DNA from: a bacterium
Lineage (GTDB): Bacteria > Bacillota > Clostridia > Oscillospirales > Oscillospiraceae
NCBI GenBank assembly: GCA_004560375.1
Contig: SFVC01000001.1
Span: forward strand, 73,811-137,810
Direction: 5' to 3'
DNA: 64,000 bases
Position 1 is the first letter of the stretch, and each line of letters opens with the position of its first letter. The notes under the pieces were generated by a model. It searched no databases, was not told where the DNA came from, and was given only the letters and a program-made list of their open reading frames with translations. A program made the translations under genes and the position numbers. Below, piece after piece: positions 26,179 to 34,590 of this stretch.

Positions 26179-28473
26179 TTACCAGCCGGTGCCTACCTCC
26201 CGGCACGTCCAGCCCTCGTCGGTGCGCCAGAGGAAGCCGCGGCGGCTATAGGTCATGGCCCCCTCCGGGGCGTCGCCGCCCTCGTAGTCGCTGGTGTTGC
26301 CGGCCATCATGGATTCCCGGGCCATCTGGTTTTCCGGGACAAACACGAGCTCATAGCTGAAGCCGAACCAGAGCTTGCCGAAGTCCTCTACGGCAAAGGA
26401 GAAATTGCGGCTTTCCACCAGGGATTTCAGCTCCTCCAGCGTCAGGCCCTGGGGCAGATCCACCTGCACGCTGTCCACCCGGAGGAAGGTACAGGAAAAA
26501 TGCCCGCCGGGGGCAGCCTTGGTCAGGGCGCTCTCATAATTCAGTGCCCACTCCCTGGCGATGTCCTCGTGGCTCTGGCCCCGGTCGGGGACAGTGGTAA
26601 CGCGATGGGCCGCTAACTCCACCCTGTCAAACCAGTCCCGCAAAACTTGGTACGGATTTGGGTTCAAGATGGAAGTGCCAAAGGGGGCGTTGTCCCCGCC
26701 CACGGGCAGTTCTTTGGCCTCATAGTACTCCATCCGGTTGTCCGGGGTGCGGATGGCCACGATGTTGGAGCCGCTCCACGCCCAGATACAGCGCAAGCTG
26801 CCGTCCGGCTGGATAATCAATTCCTCCCCTGTATTCCAGTTGTCGGGCAGGGTGGTCAGCATTTTCCACCTGAAGCCATCGGCAAAAAGGCGAACGTGCC
26901 CGCCCCAGTACTCGTTGAGAGGGGTGTCCAGCCGGTAGGAGTATGGCAGGGCGCTCCCTCCCGCCGCCGGTGGAATGGTGAGCATGAAGCTCGTGCCCGG
27001 CGCGGCGGCGATCTCGTTCATGACCGCCTGGATGGCCTGCTGCGGAGGAGCCGTCTGATCCGGCGTGTAGGGCTCCACGCCCTCGGTTTCCAGCAGCGTT
27101 TTCTCCACAAAGGCCCGCACGTCCCGGTGGATGTCCCAGAACTCATAGCCGCTGGGGTACAGCTCCTCACGCCAGCGGCGGACGGCGTAGTAACGGGTAT
27201 CGCTTTGGGCCGCCATCTCCCACAGGCAGTCCTCGCCACCGGCGGGCCATCCCCGGAAGCCCTCCTTCTGGAAGGAGCATACCGACAGGATGTCGGCGAA
27301 CCGCTCGTCCTCCCAGTCGGCGGGTACGGTCAGACGGTAGGTGGCCAGGGCCCCGGACTCCGTGTCCTGGGTGCTGACCTTCGCGCCCAGCTCCTCCGGG
27401 AGGTCGTTCAGCCGGGACGGCAGATCAAGAAGCTGGGGCTCCCGCTGGGCGTCCAGGGGCGTCTCCGGCGCGCCGGAGAAGGTGCATCCCACGGCGCAGC
27501 CCACAAGCAGCGCCGCCGCCAGCGCCAGGGCGATCACGGTCTTGGGCCTGCGGGCGATAAGGCGCACCCGCTCCCGCACCCGGCGCTTGCCGCCGGTCAT
27601 GGTGGTGGCGGTCTGGAGCAGGGAGGTGCGGCCCGCCGCGATCATGCCCACCAGCGTCCGGCCATAGGGGATGCGCTCCGCCTCGCCCAGAGCGCGGATG
27701 GCCCCCTCGTCGCAGGCCAGCTCGCAGTCCCGCCTTGACAGCGCCGCCGCCCACCACACCAGCGGGTCGAACCAGTACAGGCACAGGCAGGCGCACCGCA
27801 TCAGCGCCCACCAGGGATCCCTGTGGCGGTAGTGGGTGAGCTCGTGGGCCAGCACATGGCGCAGGCGATCCGGGCCGTCCAGGGCGGCGGGAGTGACGTA
27901 GATCCTGGGCCGGAGAGCCCCGCACAGGCAGGGAGAGGGCAGGGCGTCGGTCACATACACCGGCAGGGGGCAGTCCGCCTCGATCCGCCGGGCGTCCCGG
28001 AGTTGCCGCCGGAGCTTCCAGTTGACCGCCGCGAACCACAGGGCCATGAGGGCCGCGCCCCCCAGCCAGACCGGGCGGGCGTACTTGGCCGCCAGCTCCG
28101 CCAGGGTGGGGCCGCGCATCAGCGCCCGGGCCTGGGTGTCGATGGCCATGAGGTCGCTGGGGGTGAGCTGGGCCTCGGGCACGCCCTGCCTGCGGTACTC
28201 CTCCACCACCTGGGCCCGGGCGCTGTCATAGGATTGGGCCGGGATAGAGGTCTGGCCGATGGTTTCCACGATCTCCGCGCCCCGATCCGCCCGCTCCAGC
28301 AGGGCCAGGGCGCTGTAGGCGCTGGTGAACAGGCTTCCCGGCAGGAGCAGCCGCAGGGCCGCCGCCAGCCACAGGGCGTACTGGATCCGGGGGTCGATCC
28401 GCCCCCGGAGCAGGGGACGCAGGGCCGCGATGAGCAGGATCAGGATGGACGAGGTGATCAGGATTGCTTTCAT
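26179..28473 (-). CDS. BlaR1/MecR1-like M56 membrane metallopeptidase with non-penicillin-binding sensor
   Basis: 764 residues. Hydrophobic helices at about 1-20, 30-55 and 135-155 and again at about 315-335 (TVIALALAAALLVGCAVGC). Between the last two lies the zinc peptidase with HELTH near residue 215 and the third ligand in ELACDEG. The remaining 430 residues are extracellular. They lack the STxK and KTG motifs of the BlaR1 penicillin-binding sensor, so the signal is something else. The gene overlaps the blaI-like repressor gene upstream (ATGA). Family logic: signal, peptidase activation, loss of the repressor. No beta-lactamase gene is adjacent. Confidence 0.88.
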   Translation of the reverse strand: MKAILITSSILILLIAALRPLLRGRIDPRIQYALWLAAALRLLLPGSLFTSAYSALALLERADRGAEIVETIGQTSIPAQSYDSARAQVVEEYRRQGVPEAQLTPSDLMAIDTQARALMRGPTLAELAAKYARPVWLGGAALMALWFAAVNWKLRRQLRDARRIEADCPLPVYVTDALPSPCLCGALRPRIYVTPAALDGPDRLRHVLAHELTHYRHRDPWWALMRCACLCLYWFDPLVWWAAALSRRDCELACDEGAIRALGEAERIPYGRTLVGMIAAGRTSLLQTATTMTGGKRRVRERVRLIARRPKTVIALALAAALLVGCAVGCTFSGAPETPLDAQREPQLLDLPSRLNDLPEELGAKVSTQDTESGALATYRLTVPADWEDERFADILSVCSFQKEGFRGWPAGGEDCLWEMAAQSDTRYYAVRRWREELYPSGYEFWDIHRDVRAFVEKTLLETEGVEPYTPDQTAPPQQAIQAVMNEIAAAPGTSFMLTIPPAAGGSALPYSYRLDTPLNEYWGGHVRLFADGFRWKMLTTLPDNWNTGEELIIQPDGSLRCIWAWSGSNIVAIRTPDNRMEYYEAKELPVGGDNAPFGTSILNPNPYQVLRDWFDRVELAAHRVTTVPDRGQSHEDIAREWALNYESALTKAAPGGHFSCTFLRVDSVQVDLPQGLTLEELKSLVESRNFSFAVEDFGKLWFGFSYELVFVPENQMARESMMAGNTSDYEGGDAPEGAMTYSRRGFLWRTDEGWTCREVGTGW

Positions 28474-28856
28474 TGGAGTCCACCCTCCTCCGCTCTGTCC
28501 AGAATGCTGTACAGCTCCTCAATGTCCGCCTGGGAGAGGGAGCTGCGCTCCACCAGCGAGCTGACCAGCAGGCCCACGCTGCCGTGGAAGGCCCGCTCCA
28601 GCAGGGAGTCGGTCTCCGCCGCCGCCGCGTCCTCCCGGGCCAGCAGGGGTCGGAACACCTTGGCGCGGCCCGCCGTCTCATAGCCGATCAGTCCCTTTTC
28701 CTCCATTCGCCGCACCATAGTGGTGACGGTGCTCTTGGCCCAGCCCGCGCTGTCTTTCAGGGTGCGTACCAGCTCCATCAGGGTTTTCGGCCCCATCCAC
28801 AGGCACTCCATCACCCGCCATTCGCCGGGGGTGAGGAGGTCGCGCTTCTCATCCAT
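28470..28856 (-). CDS. BlaI/MecI-family transcriptional repressor
   Basis: 128 residues from ATG 28856 (GAGGT 9 nt upstream). The winged helix begins LTPGEWRVMECLW and includes GWAKSTVTTMVRRMEEKG, typical of BlaI. The C-terminal helix dimerises and carries the cleavage-site region in the family. Two TACA-NN-TGTA-type sites flank its own promoter (28903-28951), so autoregulation is predicted. Translationally coupled to the M56 peptidase gene. Confidence 0.93.
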   Translation of the reverse strand: MDEKRDLLTPGEWRVMECLWMGPKTLMELVRTLKDSAGWAKSTVTTMVRRMEEKGLIGYETAGRAKVFRPLLAREDAAAAETDSLLERAFHGSVGLLVSSLVERSSLSQADIEELYSILDRAEEGGLQ

Positions 28857-28902
28857 GCTTAATACCTCGCTTTCCGCGGAGGTCGTCCGCCGCAATTTGG
28901 CC

Positions 28903-28951
28903 TACAGCTGTAACCCAATCGTAGGATAACACGTTGGGCTACATTTGTCAA
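28903..28951 (-). promoter_or_regulatory. blaI promoter with two BlaI-type operators
   Basis: Minus-strand TTGACA (28951-28946), 17-nt spacer, TATCCT (28928-28923). TACAGCTGTA at 28903-28912 (perfect) lies just past the transcription start, and TACATTTGTC at 28940-28949 (9 of 10) overlaps the -35. Both match the TACAnnTGTA core of BlaI operators. Confidence 0.75.
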
Positions 28952-29162
28952 CCATTATTTTCAGAAGACGCAGTTCCCTTCCACAGGCCGGCTTTTCCGC
29001 CCCCGGGGCAAAACTGGGCCTTTTCGCAAAAAACCACTATCTTTTTTCCAAAAAGTTTGGTATACTACCCTTATATGCCCGGCGATACCCCAGGAAAGCG
29101 GGGCCGCAGGGGAAAACAGGGTTTTGGGCCGGGATGTTCCGGCCCGGCAAGGAGGGATCGTC

Positions 29163-30494
29163 ATGGCAAAGCCCCTGGTGGCCATTGTGGGCCGCCCCAA
29201 CGTGGGCAAATCCATGCTGTTCAATAAATTGACGGGAAAGCGCCTGTCCATCGTGGAGGACACCCCGGGGGTCACCCGGGACAGGCTGTACGCCCAGGCG
29301 GAGTGGCGGGGCCGCACCTTCGACCTGGTGGACACCGGCGGCATCGAGCCGGGGACGGACAACCAGATCCTGTCCTTCATGCGGGAGCAGGCGGAGATCG
29401 CCATCGCCGCCGCCACGGTGATCGTCTTCGTGTGCGACATCCGCACCGGCATGACCGCCGCCGACCAGGAGGTGGCCGGGATGCTCCAGCGCTCCCGGAA
29501 GCCGGTGGTGCTGGCGGTGAACAAGATGGACTCCACCGGCCACACCAACCCGGACATCTACGAGTTCTACAACCTGGGGCTGGGGGATCCCTACCCCGTG
29601 TCCGCCGTCCACGGCCACGGCACCGGCGACCTGCTGGACGCCTGCTTCGCCTATTTTCCGCCGGAGGATCAGGAGGAAGCGGAGGACGATGTGATCAAGG
29701 TGGCCATCATCGGCAAGCCCAACGTGGGCAAGTCCTCCCTGGTGAACCGGATCCTGGGCCAGGAGCGGGTGATTGTGTCCGACGTGGCGGGCACAACCCG
29801 GGACGCGGTGGACAGCTACTTTGAAAAGGATGGGCAGAAGTACCTCATCATCGACACCGCCGGGATGCGGAAGAAGTCCAAGGTGGACGACCGGGTGGAG
29901 AAATTCTCCGTCCTCCGGGCCACCATGGCCATCGAGCGCAGCGACGTGTGCCTGATCCTCATCGACGCCCAGGAGGGGGTAACGGAGCAGGATACCAAGG
30001 TGGCGGGTCTGGCCCACGACGCGGGGAAGGCCTGCGTCATCGTGGTGAACAAGTGGGACGCCATCGAGAAGGACGGCAAAACCATGCAGCGCATGGAGGA
30101 GGACGTGCGGCGGGATCTCAGCTACATGACCTATGCGCCGGTGCTGTTTATTTCCGCCCTGACGGGGCAGCGGGTGGACAGGCTGTTCGGTCTCATCGAC
30201 AGCGTGGTGAACCAGGCCTCCATGCGTATCTCCACCGGGGTGCTCAACCAGGTGCTGGCCGACGCCCAGGCCCGGGTGCAGCCTCCCACCGACAAGGGGA
30301 AGCGGCTGAAGATCTACTATATGACTCAGATCGGGGTAAAGCCGCCCCATTTCGTGATTTTCTGCAACGACGCCCAGCTCTTTCACTTTTCCTACCGGCG
30401 GTATCTGGAAAACCAGATCCGGGCCACCTTCGGCCTGACGGGTACTCCGATCCGCATCACCATCCGGCAAAAGGGCGATAAGGAGGACGTATGA
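29163..30494 (+). CDS. der: Ribosome-assembly GTPase Der (EngA)
   Basis: 443 residues from ATG 29163 (AAGGAGGGATCGTC upstream). Two tandem GTPase domains: G1 GRPNVGKS near residue 9 with NKMD near 118, and GKPNVGKSS near 181 with NKWD near 295. The KH-like domain (about 350-440) is unique to Der. It acts in 50S subunit maturation. It overlaps plsY by 4 nt, which overlaps gpsA, giving a der-plsY-gpsA operon common in Clostridia. A TATACT at 29061-29066 may be its -10. Confidence 0.97.
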   Translation: MAKPLVAIVGRPNVGKSMLFNKLTGKRLSIVEDTPGVTRDRLYAQAEWRGRTFDLVDTGGIEPGTDNQILSFMREQAEIAIAAATVIVFVCDIRTGMTAADQEVAGMLQRSRKPVVLAVNKMDSTGHTNPDIYEFYNLGLGDPYPVSAVHGHGTGDLLDACFAYFPPEDQEEAEDDVIKVAIIGKPNVGKSSLVNRILGQERVIVSDVAGTTRDAVDSYFEKDGQKYLIIDTAGMRKKSKVDDRVEKFSVLRATMAIERSDVCLILIDAQEGVTEQDTKVAGLAHDAGKACVIVVNKWDAIEKDGKTMQRMEEDVRRDLSYMTYAPVLFISALTGQRVDRLFGLIDSVVNQASMRISTGVLNQVLADAQARVQPPTDKGKRLKIYYMTQIGVKPPHFVIFCNDAQLFHFSYRRYLENQIRATFGLTGTPIRITIRQKGDKEDV

Positions 30495-31336
30495 TGCTGT
30501 CTCGATTTCTGGAAGCCGCCGGGGTGGCCCCCGGCTGGCTGGCCGCCGCCGCCGCGGGGGTGGCCGTGGTATCCTATTGCCTGGGCTGCTTCAACGGGGC
30601 AGTGGTGGTGTCCCGGTATATCCTTCGCAACGATGTGCGCGGACACGGCAGCGGCAACGCAGGGCTGACCAACTTCTACCGGGTGTTCGGCGGGCCGCTG
30701 ACGCTGGTGGTGATCCTGTCCGACGTGGTAAAAGCGGTGCTGGCGGTGCTGTTCGCCGCCTTCATCGCGGGGCACATCTCAACGGAGCTGGTGGCCCTGT
30801 CCAAGTACTGGGCGGGCGCCTTCTGCCTGCTGGGGCATATGTACCCCTGCACCTTCCAGTTCCGGGGGGGCAAGGGCATTCTGTCCGGCGGGGCCATCGC
30901 CATCATGATGGGGTTCGACAGCGGGAACCCCTGGAGCTGGTGTATCCCGGTGGTGGTGTGGGGGGGGTTCCTCATCCTGGCCGTCGCCACGAAATACGTG
31001 TCCCTGGGCTCCTGCTGGGCGGGGGCTTCCTTCCCCTTCGTGTCCTGGTTTGTGTACCGGGATCCGCTGATCCTGCTGCTGTCCGTGATTGTGGGCGGAC
31101 TGATCCTGTGGAAGCACCGGGGAAATATTGTGCGGCTGGCGAAGGGCACCGAGTCCAAATTCTCCCTCCATAAAAAGAAGGCGGAACCCGCCGCCGGGGA
31201 GGGCGGAGAAGCGCCCGCCGGGGAGCCCGCGGCAGCGGAAGAACCCGCCCCCGCTCCTGCTCCAGAGACGGCTGAACAACCGGAACCCGCGCCCGAGAGG
31301 GCGGCTGCCTCCGGGGACGGGGAGGACAAGGCATGA
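30491..31336 (+). CDS. plsY: Acyl-phosphate:glycerol-3-phosphate acyltransferase with Ala/Pro/Glu tail
   Basis: 281 residues. About 1-215 is PlsY, with 5-6 membrane segments and the conserved loops GSGNAGLTNFYRVFG and FRGGKG. It acylates glycerol-3-phosphate from acyl-phosphate at the membrane, with gpsA supplying glycerol-3-phosphate. A further 60 residues are a low-complexity Ala/Pro/Glu tail (from about 222), absent from typical PlsY of about 200 residues; it would be a disordered cytoplasmic tail. ATG at 30491 overlaps the der stop by 4 nt. Confidence 0.93.
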   Translation: MMLSRFLEAAGVAPGWLAAAAAGVAVVSYCLGCFNGAVVVSRYILRNDVRGHGSGNAGLTNFYRVFGGPLTLVVILSDVVKAVLAVLFAAFIAGHISTELVALSKYWAGAFCLLGHMYPCTFQFRGGKGILSGGAIAIMMGFDSGNPWSWCIPVVVWGGFLILAVATKYVSLGSCWAGASFPFVSWFVYRDPLILLLSVIVGGLILWKHRGNIVRLAKGTESKFSLHKKKAEPAAGEGGEAPAGEPAAAEEPAPAPAPETAEQPEPAPERAAASGDGEDKA

Positions 31337-32343
31337 GGGCGGCGGTGATCGGCAGCGGCGCCTGGGGCACCGCCCTGGCCCTGGCCCTGCTGGCCAACGG
31401 CCACGAGACGGCCCTGTGGAGCTACACGGAGCAGGAGAGCGGGTTGCTGCGGGAGCGGCGGGAGAACCCCATGCTCCCCGGCGTGCCCCTGCCGGACGGG
31501 CTGGAGCTCACCACGGATCTAGGCTGCGTCCGGGGGCGGGGCGCGGTGGTGCTGGCCACTCCGTCCTTCGCGGTGCGCGGCACCGCCCGGCGGCTCAAGG
31601 AGTTCCTGGATCCAGGCATCCCGGTGATCCTGGTGTCCAAGGGCATTGAGAAGGATACCTCCCTGCTGCTCCACCAGGTGGCGGAGCAGGAGCTGGGACA
31701 GGACAACCCGGTGGTGGTGCTGTCCGGGCCGTCCCACGCCGAGGAGGTGGGCCGGGGCGTGCCCACGGCGGTGGTGGTGGCCTGCGAGAACCGGGAGGCG
31801 GCCCTGCTGGCCCAGGATCTGTTCATGAGCCGCCAGTTCCGGATCTACACCTCCCCGGACATCACGGGGGTGGAGATCGGCGCGGCGCTGAAAAACGTCA
31901 TCGCCCTGTGCGCGGGCTGCTGCGACGGCATGGGCTGCGGAGACAACACCAAGGCCGCGCTGATGACCCGGGGGCTGACGGAGATCGCCCGCTTAGGCGT
32001 GGCCCTGGGGGCCCGGAAGGAGACCTTCGCGGGGCTGGCCGGGGTGGGGGATCTGATCGTCACCTGCACCTCCATGCACTCCCGCAACCGGCGGGCGGGC
32101 ATCCTCATCGGCCAGGGCAGAACCGCCCAACAGGCCATAGACGAGCTGGGCGGGGCGGTGGTGGAGGGCTACTACGCCGCCGCCAGCGCCAAACAGCTGG
32201 CGGAGCGGGCGGGGGTGGAGATGCCCATCACCGCCGGGGCCTATGAGGTGCTGTACCAGGGGGCGGATCCCCGGCAGGTGCTGGAGCGGCTCATGGCCCG
32301 GGAGCGCCGGGACGAGTTGGAAGCGGAGCAGAGCTGGATTTAG
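31333..32343 (+). CDS. gpsA: Glycerol-3-phosphate dehydrogenase [NAD(P)+]
   Basis: 336 residues. N-terminal Rossmann loop GSGAWGTALA at 7-16; the catalytic-lysine region GAALKNVIALCAG near 190; GLAGVGDLIVTC near 235. It reduces dihydroxyacetone phosphate to glycerol-3-phosphate for phospholipid synthesis. ATG at 31333 overlaps plsY by 4 nt. A terminator follows at 32406. Confidence 0.96.
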   Translation: MRAAVIGSGAWGTALALALLANGHETALWSYTEQESGLLRERRENPMLPGVPLPDGLELTTDLGCVRGRGAVVLATPSFAVRGTARRLKEFLDPGIPVILVSKGIEKDTSLLLHQVAEQELGQDNPVVVLSGPSHAEEVGRGVPTAVVVACENREAALLAQDLFMSRQFRIYTSPDITGVEIGAALKNVIALCAGCCDGMGCGDNTKAALMTRGLTEIARLGVALGARKETFAGLAGVGDLIVTCTSMHSRNRRAGILIGQGRTAQQAIDELGGAVVEGYYAAASAKQLAERAGVEMPITAGAYEVLYQGADPRQVLERLMARERRDELEAEQSWI

Positions 32344-32405
32344 AGGCGCGGAGAAGCGACCGAACGCCCTGACCGCTTCGCAGCGGGACAACACCGGAAT
32401 AAAAA

Positions 32406-32437
32406 ATCAAACCCCGTGCGCCTGCACGGGGTTTGAT
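32406..32437. terminator. Bidirectional terminator between gpsA and rpmB
   Basis: Perfect 14-bp stem (ATCAAACCCCGTGC with its complement), loop GCCT, A-run on the left. Confidence 0.9.
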
Positions 32438-32453
32438 CTGCTTTCCTATGGAA

Positions 32454-32642
32454 TCACACAGCACGGGTGACCTTGCCGGAGCGGAGACAGCGGGTGCACA
32501 CATAGACGTGCTTGGGGGTGCCGTCCACCACAGCCTTCACACGCTTGACGTTGGGCTTCCAGGGGCGGTTGGAGCGGCGGTGAGAGTGGGACACCTGGAT
32601 GCCGAAGTTCACGCCCTTGCCGCAGAACTCGCATTTGGCCAT
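32454..32642 (-). CDS. rpmB: 50S ribosomal protein L28
   Basis: 62 residues, normal size. MAKCEFCGKG and VCTRCLRSGKV supply four zinc-binding cysteines (the C+ form); HSHRRSNRPWKPN is the family signature. ATG at 32642 with GGAGGTTAG upstream. Its promoter is at 32699-32727. Confidence 0.97.
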   Translation of the reverse strand: MAKCEFCGKGVNFGIQVSHSHRRSNRPWKPNVKRVKAVVDGTPKHVYVCTRCLRSGKVTRAV

Positions 32643-32698
32643 ATTGACTAACCTCCTTGCTGCTTGGAATGACGCGCACAATACACGATAACTTCATT

Positions 32699-32727
32699 AT
32701 GCTACCACACGAGCCGGCAAAAATCAA
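32699..32727 (-). promoter_or_regulatory. rpmB promoter
   Basis: Minus-strand TTGATT (32727-32722), 17-nt spacer, TAGCAT (32704-32699). Confidence 0.6.
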
Positions 32728-32773
32728 GTGGAAATTTCCGCGATTCCCTATTTTTTTCAGAGGGAGAGTGTGG

Positions 32774-32779
32774 TAAAAT
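32774..32779 (+). promoter_or_regulatory. Probable extended -10 element of hprK
   Basis: TGGTAAAAT, a -10 of TAAAAT with the TGn extension, 40 nt before hprK. The -35 region is only a T-run. Confidence 0.45.
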
Positions 32780-32818
32780 AAAACCTAAATACCGAGACCG
32801 GACAAAGGGGGGCGCGCC

Positions 32819-33772
32819 ATGGCGGATCGCATGGGGATCAAGCTGGGCACCATCATCGACAACTTTCACCTAAAGGTGCTCTACGGCCCGGAGGGCTATC
32901 GGAACCGGAGGATCACTATGGAGGAGGTGAACCGGCCGGGGCTTCAGCTCACCGGCTTCTTCGACTACTTTGACAAGGATCGGGTGCAGATACTGGGGCT
33001 GGTGGAGATTTCCTACCTGGAGGGGATCCCCGCGGCCAAGCGGGCGGTGGTGTTCGACAGGCTGTTCTCCTACCACACTCCGGCGGTGATCTTCGCCCGG
33101 GGGCTGAAGCCCTATCCGGAGTGCCTGGAGATGGCCAGAAAGCACGGGCAGGTGATCCTGGGCAGCCAGGAGAGCACCGCCAATATCATGAGCACTCTCA
33201 TCGCCTATCTGCGCTCGGAGCTGTCCCCCACCATCACCCGATCCGGCGTGCTGGTGGAGGTGTACGGCGAGGGTGTGATGCTGGCGGGGGAGTCCGGCGT
33301 AGGCAAGAGCGAGACGGCCATCGAGCTGGTGAAGCGGGGCCACCGGCTCATTGCGGACGACGCGGTGGAGATCCGCCGATCCCCCAGCGGGGGGCTGGTG
33401 GGCACCGCGCCGGAGCTGATCCGCCACTATATCGAGCTGAGGGGCATCGGGGTGGTGGACGTGCGGCGGCTGTTCGGTATGTCCGCCGTCAAGTTCGACA
33501 GCGCCATCGACATGATGATCCAGCTGGAGCCGTGGAAGGACGGCAAGCTGTACGACAGGCTGGGGGCGGACGATCGCTTCGTCTCCCTGCTGGATGTGAG
33601 CATCCCTACGCTGACCATACCTGTAAAGCCGGGGCGGAACCTGGCGGTGATCATCGAGGTGGCCGCCATGAACAATAGAAATAAAAAGATGGGCTATAAC
33701 GCCGCGCTGGAGTTTTCCCTGCAGGTGGACAGCCACATCGACCAAAAATATCTGGAGGCGAACCCAAAGTGA
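32819..33772 (+). CDS. hprK: HPr kinase/phosphorylase
   Basis: 317 residues. The C-terminal kinase has Walker A GESGVGKSETA near residue 158 and the signature around LRGIGVVDVRRLFG. It phosphorylates HPr on Ser46, the central signal of carbon catabolite control in Firmicutes, and also dephosphorylates it. No RapZ-type gene is next to it. It overlaps the following alkyltransferase gene by 4 nt. Confidence 0.96.
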   Translation: MADRMGIKLGTIIDNFHLKVLYGPEGYRNRRITMEEVNRPGLQLTGFFDYFDKDRVQILGLVEISYLEGIPAAKRAVVFDRLFSYHTPAVIFARGLKPYPECLEMARKHGQVILGSQESTANIMSTLIAYLRSELSPTITRSGVLVEVYGEGVMLAGESGVGKSETAIELVKRGHRLIADDAVEIRRSPSGGLVGTAPELIRHYIELRGIGVVDVRRLFGMSAVKFDSAIDMMIQLEPWKDGKLYDRLGADDRFVSLLDVSIPTLTIPVKPGRNLAVIIEVAAMNNRNKKMGYNAALEFSLQVDSHIDQKYLEANPK

Positions 33773-34281
33773 GCAAAGGGACAGACGCCGCCTTCGGCCC
33801 GGTGCTCTACCGGGACTGCCCCTTCGGCACGCTGGGGCTGGTGGACGACGGGGCGGGCCTCAGCCGGGTGTTCCTGCGGCAGGCGGGGCGGGAATGGGCC
33901 GGCCGATCGGGGGAGACGGAGCTGACCGGTTGGGCCGCGGCGGAGCTGGAGGAGTATTTCTCCGGACGGCGGAGGGACTTCTCGGTTCCGCTGTCCCCCC
34001 ACGGAACGCCTTTCCAGCTGGCGGTGTGGGAGGCCCTGCGGCGCGTCCCCTACGGGCAGACCAGAACCTACGGGGAGATCGCCGCCGCGGTGGGCCGCCC
34101 CGGAGCGGCCCGGGCGGTGGGGATGGCCAACCATGACAACCCCCTGCTGATCTTCACTCCCTGCCATCGGGTGGTGGGGAAGGGAGGGGCTCTCACCGGC
34201 TTTGCCTGCGGGCTGGAGGTGAAGCGGTGGCTGCTGGCGCTGGAGGGCGCGGATCCCGGCCCGGGGAAAGGGCAGAATTGA
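33769..34281 (+). CDS. ogt: Methylated-DNA-[protein]-cysteine S-methyltransferase
   Basis: 170 residues from GTG 33769, overlapping the hprK stop (GTGA), with GGAGG 10 nt before. The C-terminal half is the alkyltransferase domain: PFQLAVWEALRRVPYGQT, then TPCHRVVG with the acceptor cysteine near residue 131. Direct repair of O6-alkylguanine. No other DNA-repair gene is nearby. Confidence 0.93.
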   Translation: MSKGTDAAFGPVLYRDCPFGTLGLVDDGAGLSRVFLRQAGREWAGRSGETELTGWAAAELEEYFSGRRRDFSVPLSPHGTPFQLAVWEALRRVPYGQTRTYGEIAAAVGRPGAARAVGMANHDNPLLIFTPCHRVVGKGGALTGFACGLEVKRWLLALEGADPGPGKGQN

Positions 34282-34417
34282 CCCGGCGCGGAGGGGCGGG
34301 AGACGCGATCCGGCTGAAAACGGCAGAACACCGGCAAAATACACAGTTTTTGATGGATAAATTTGGGCAATATAAACGAATTCATAAAAAATTAACCGGC
34401 TGACGGCCAAGTTCCTC

Positions 34418-34446
34418 TTGCATTTTGATACGCTATCCGGTAAGAT
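34418..34446 (+). promoter_or_regulatory. Promoter of the mgl-type operon
   Basis: TTGCAT (34418-34423), 17-nt spacer, TAAGAT (34441-34446). The 130 bp before it (34282-34417) hold no gene and become AT-rich; no clear cre or GalR site is seen. Confidence 0.7.
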
Positions 34447-34473
34447 ACACAGAGATGGACAGGGATGCTTTCC

Positions 34474-34518
34474 CACAAGGACGCGCGTCCTTGTGTTCCC
34501 CGGCGTTTGCCGGGGAAC
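34474..34518 (+). promoter_or_regulatory. Two tandem hairpins in the mgl leader
   Basis: A perfect 22-nt palindrome centred on GCGC (34474-34495) is followed at once by a 10-bp hairpin GTTCCCCGGC / GCCGGGGAAC with a 4-nt loop (34495-34518). They lie between the promoter and the binding-protein gene. No U-run follows, so mRNA stabilisation or protein binding is likelier than termination. Confidence 0.55.
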
Positions 34519-34590
34519 ATGGAGAGGCGCTCCTCAAAAAATGAGAGAACATTCCGTGCCCATCAAAAATGGAAAAGGAGATATTGTAGT

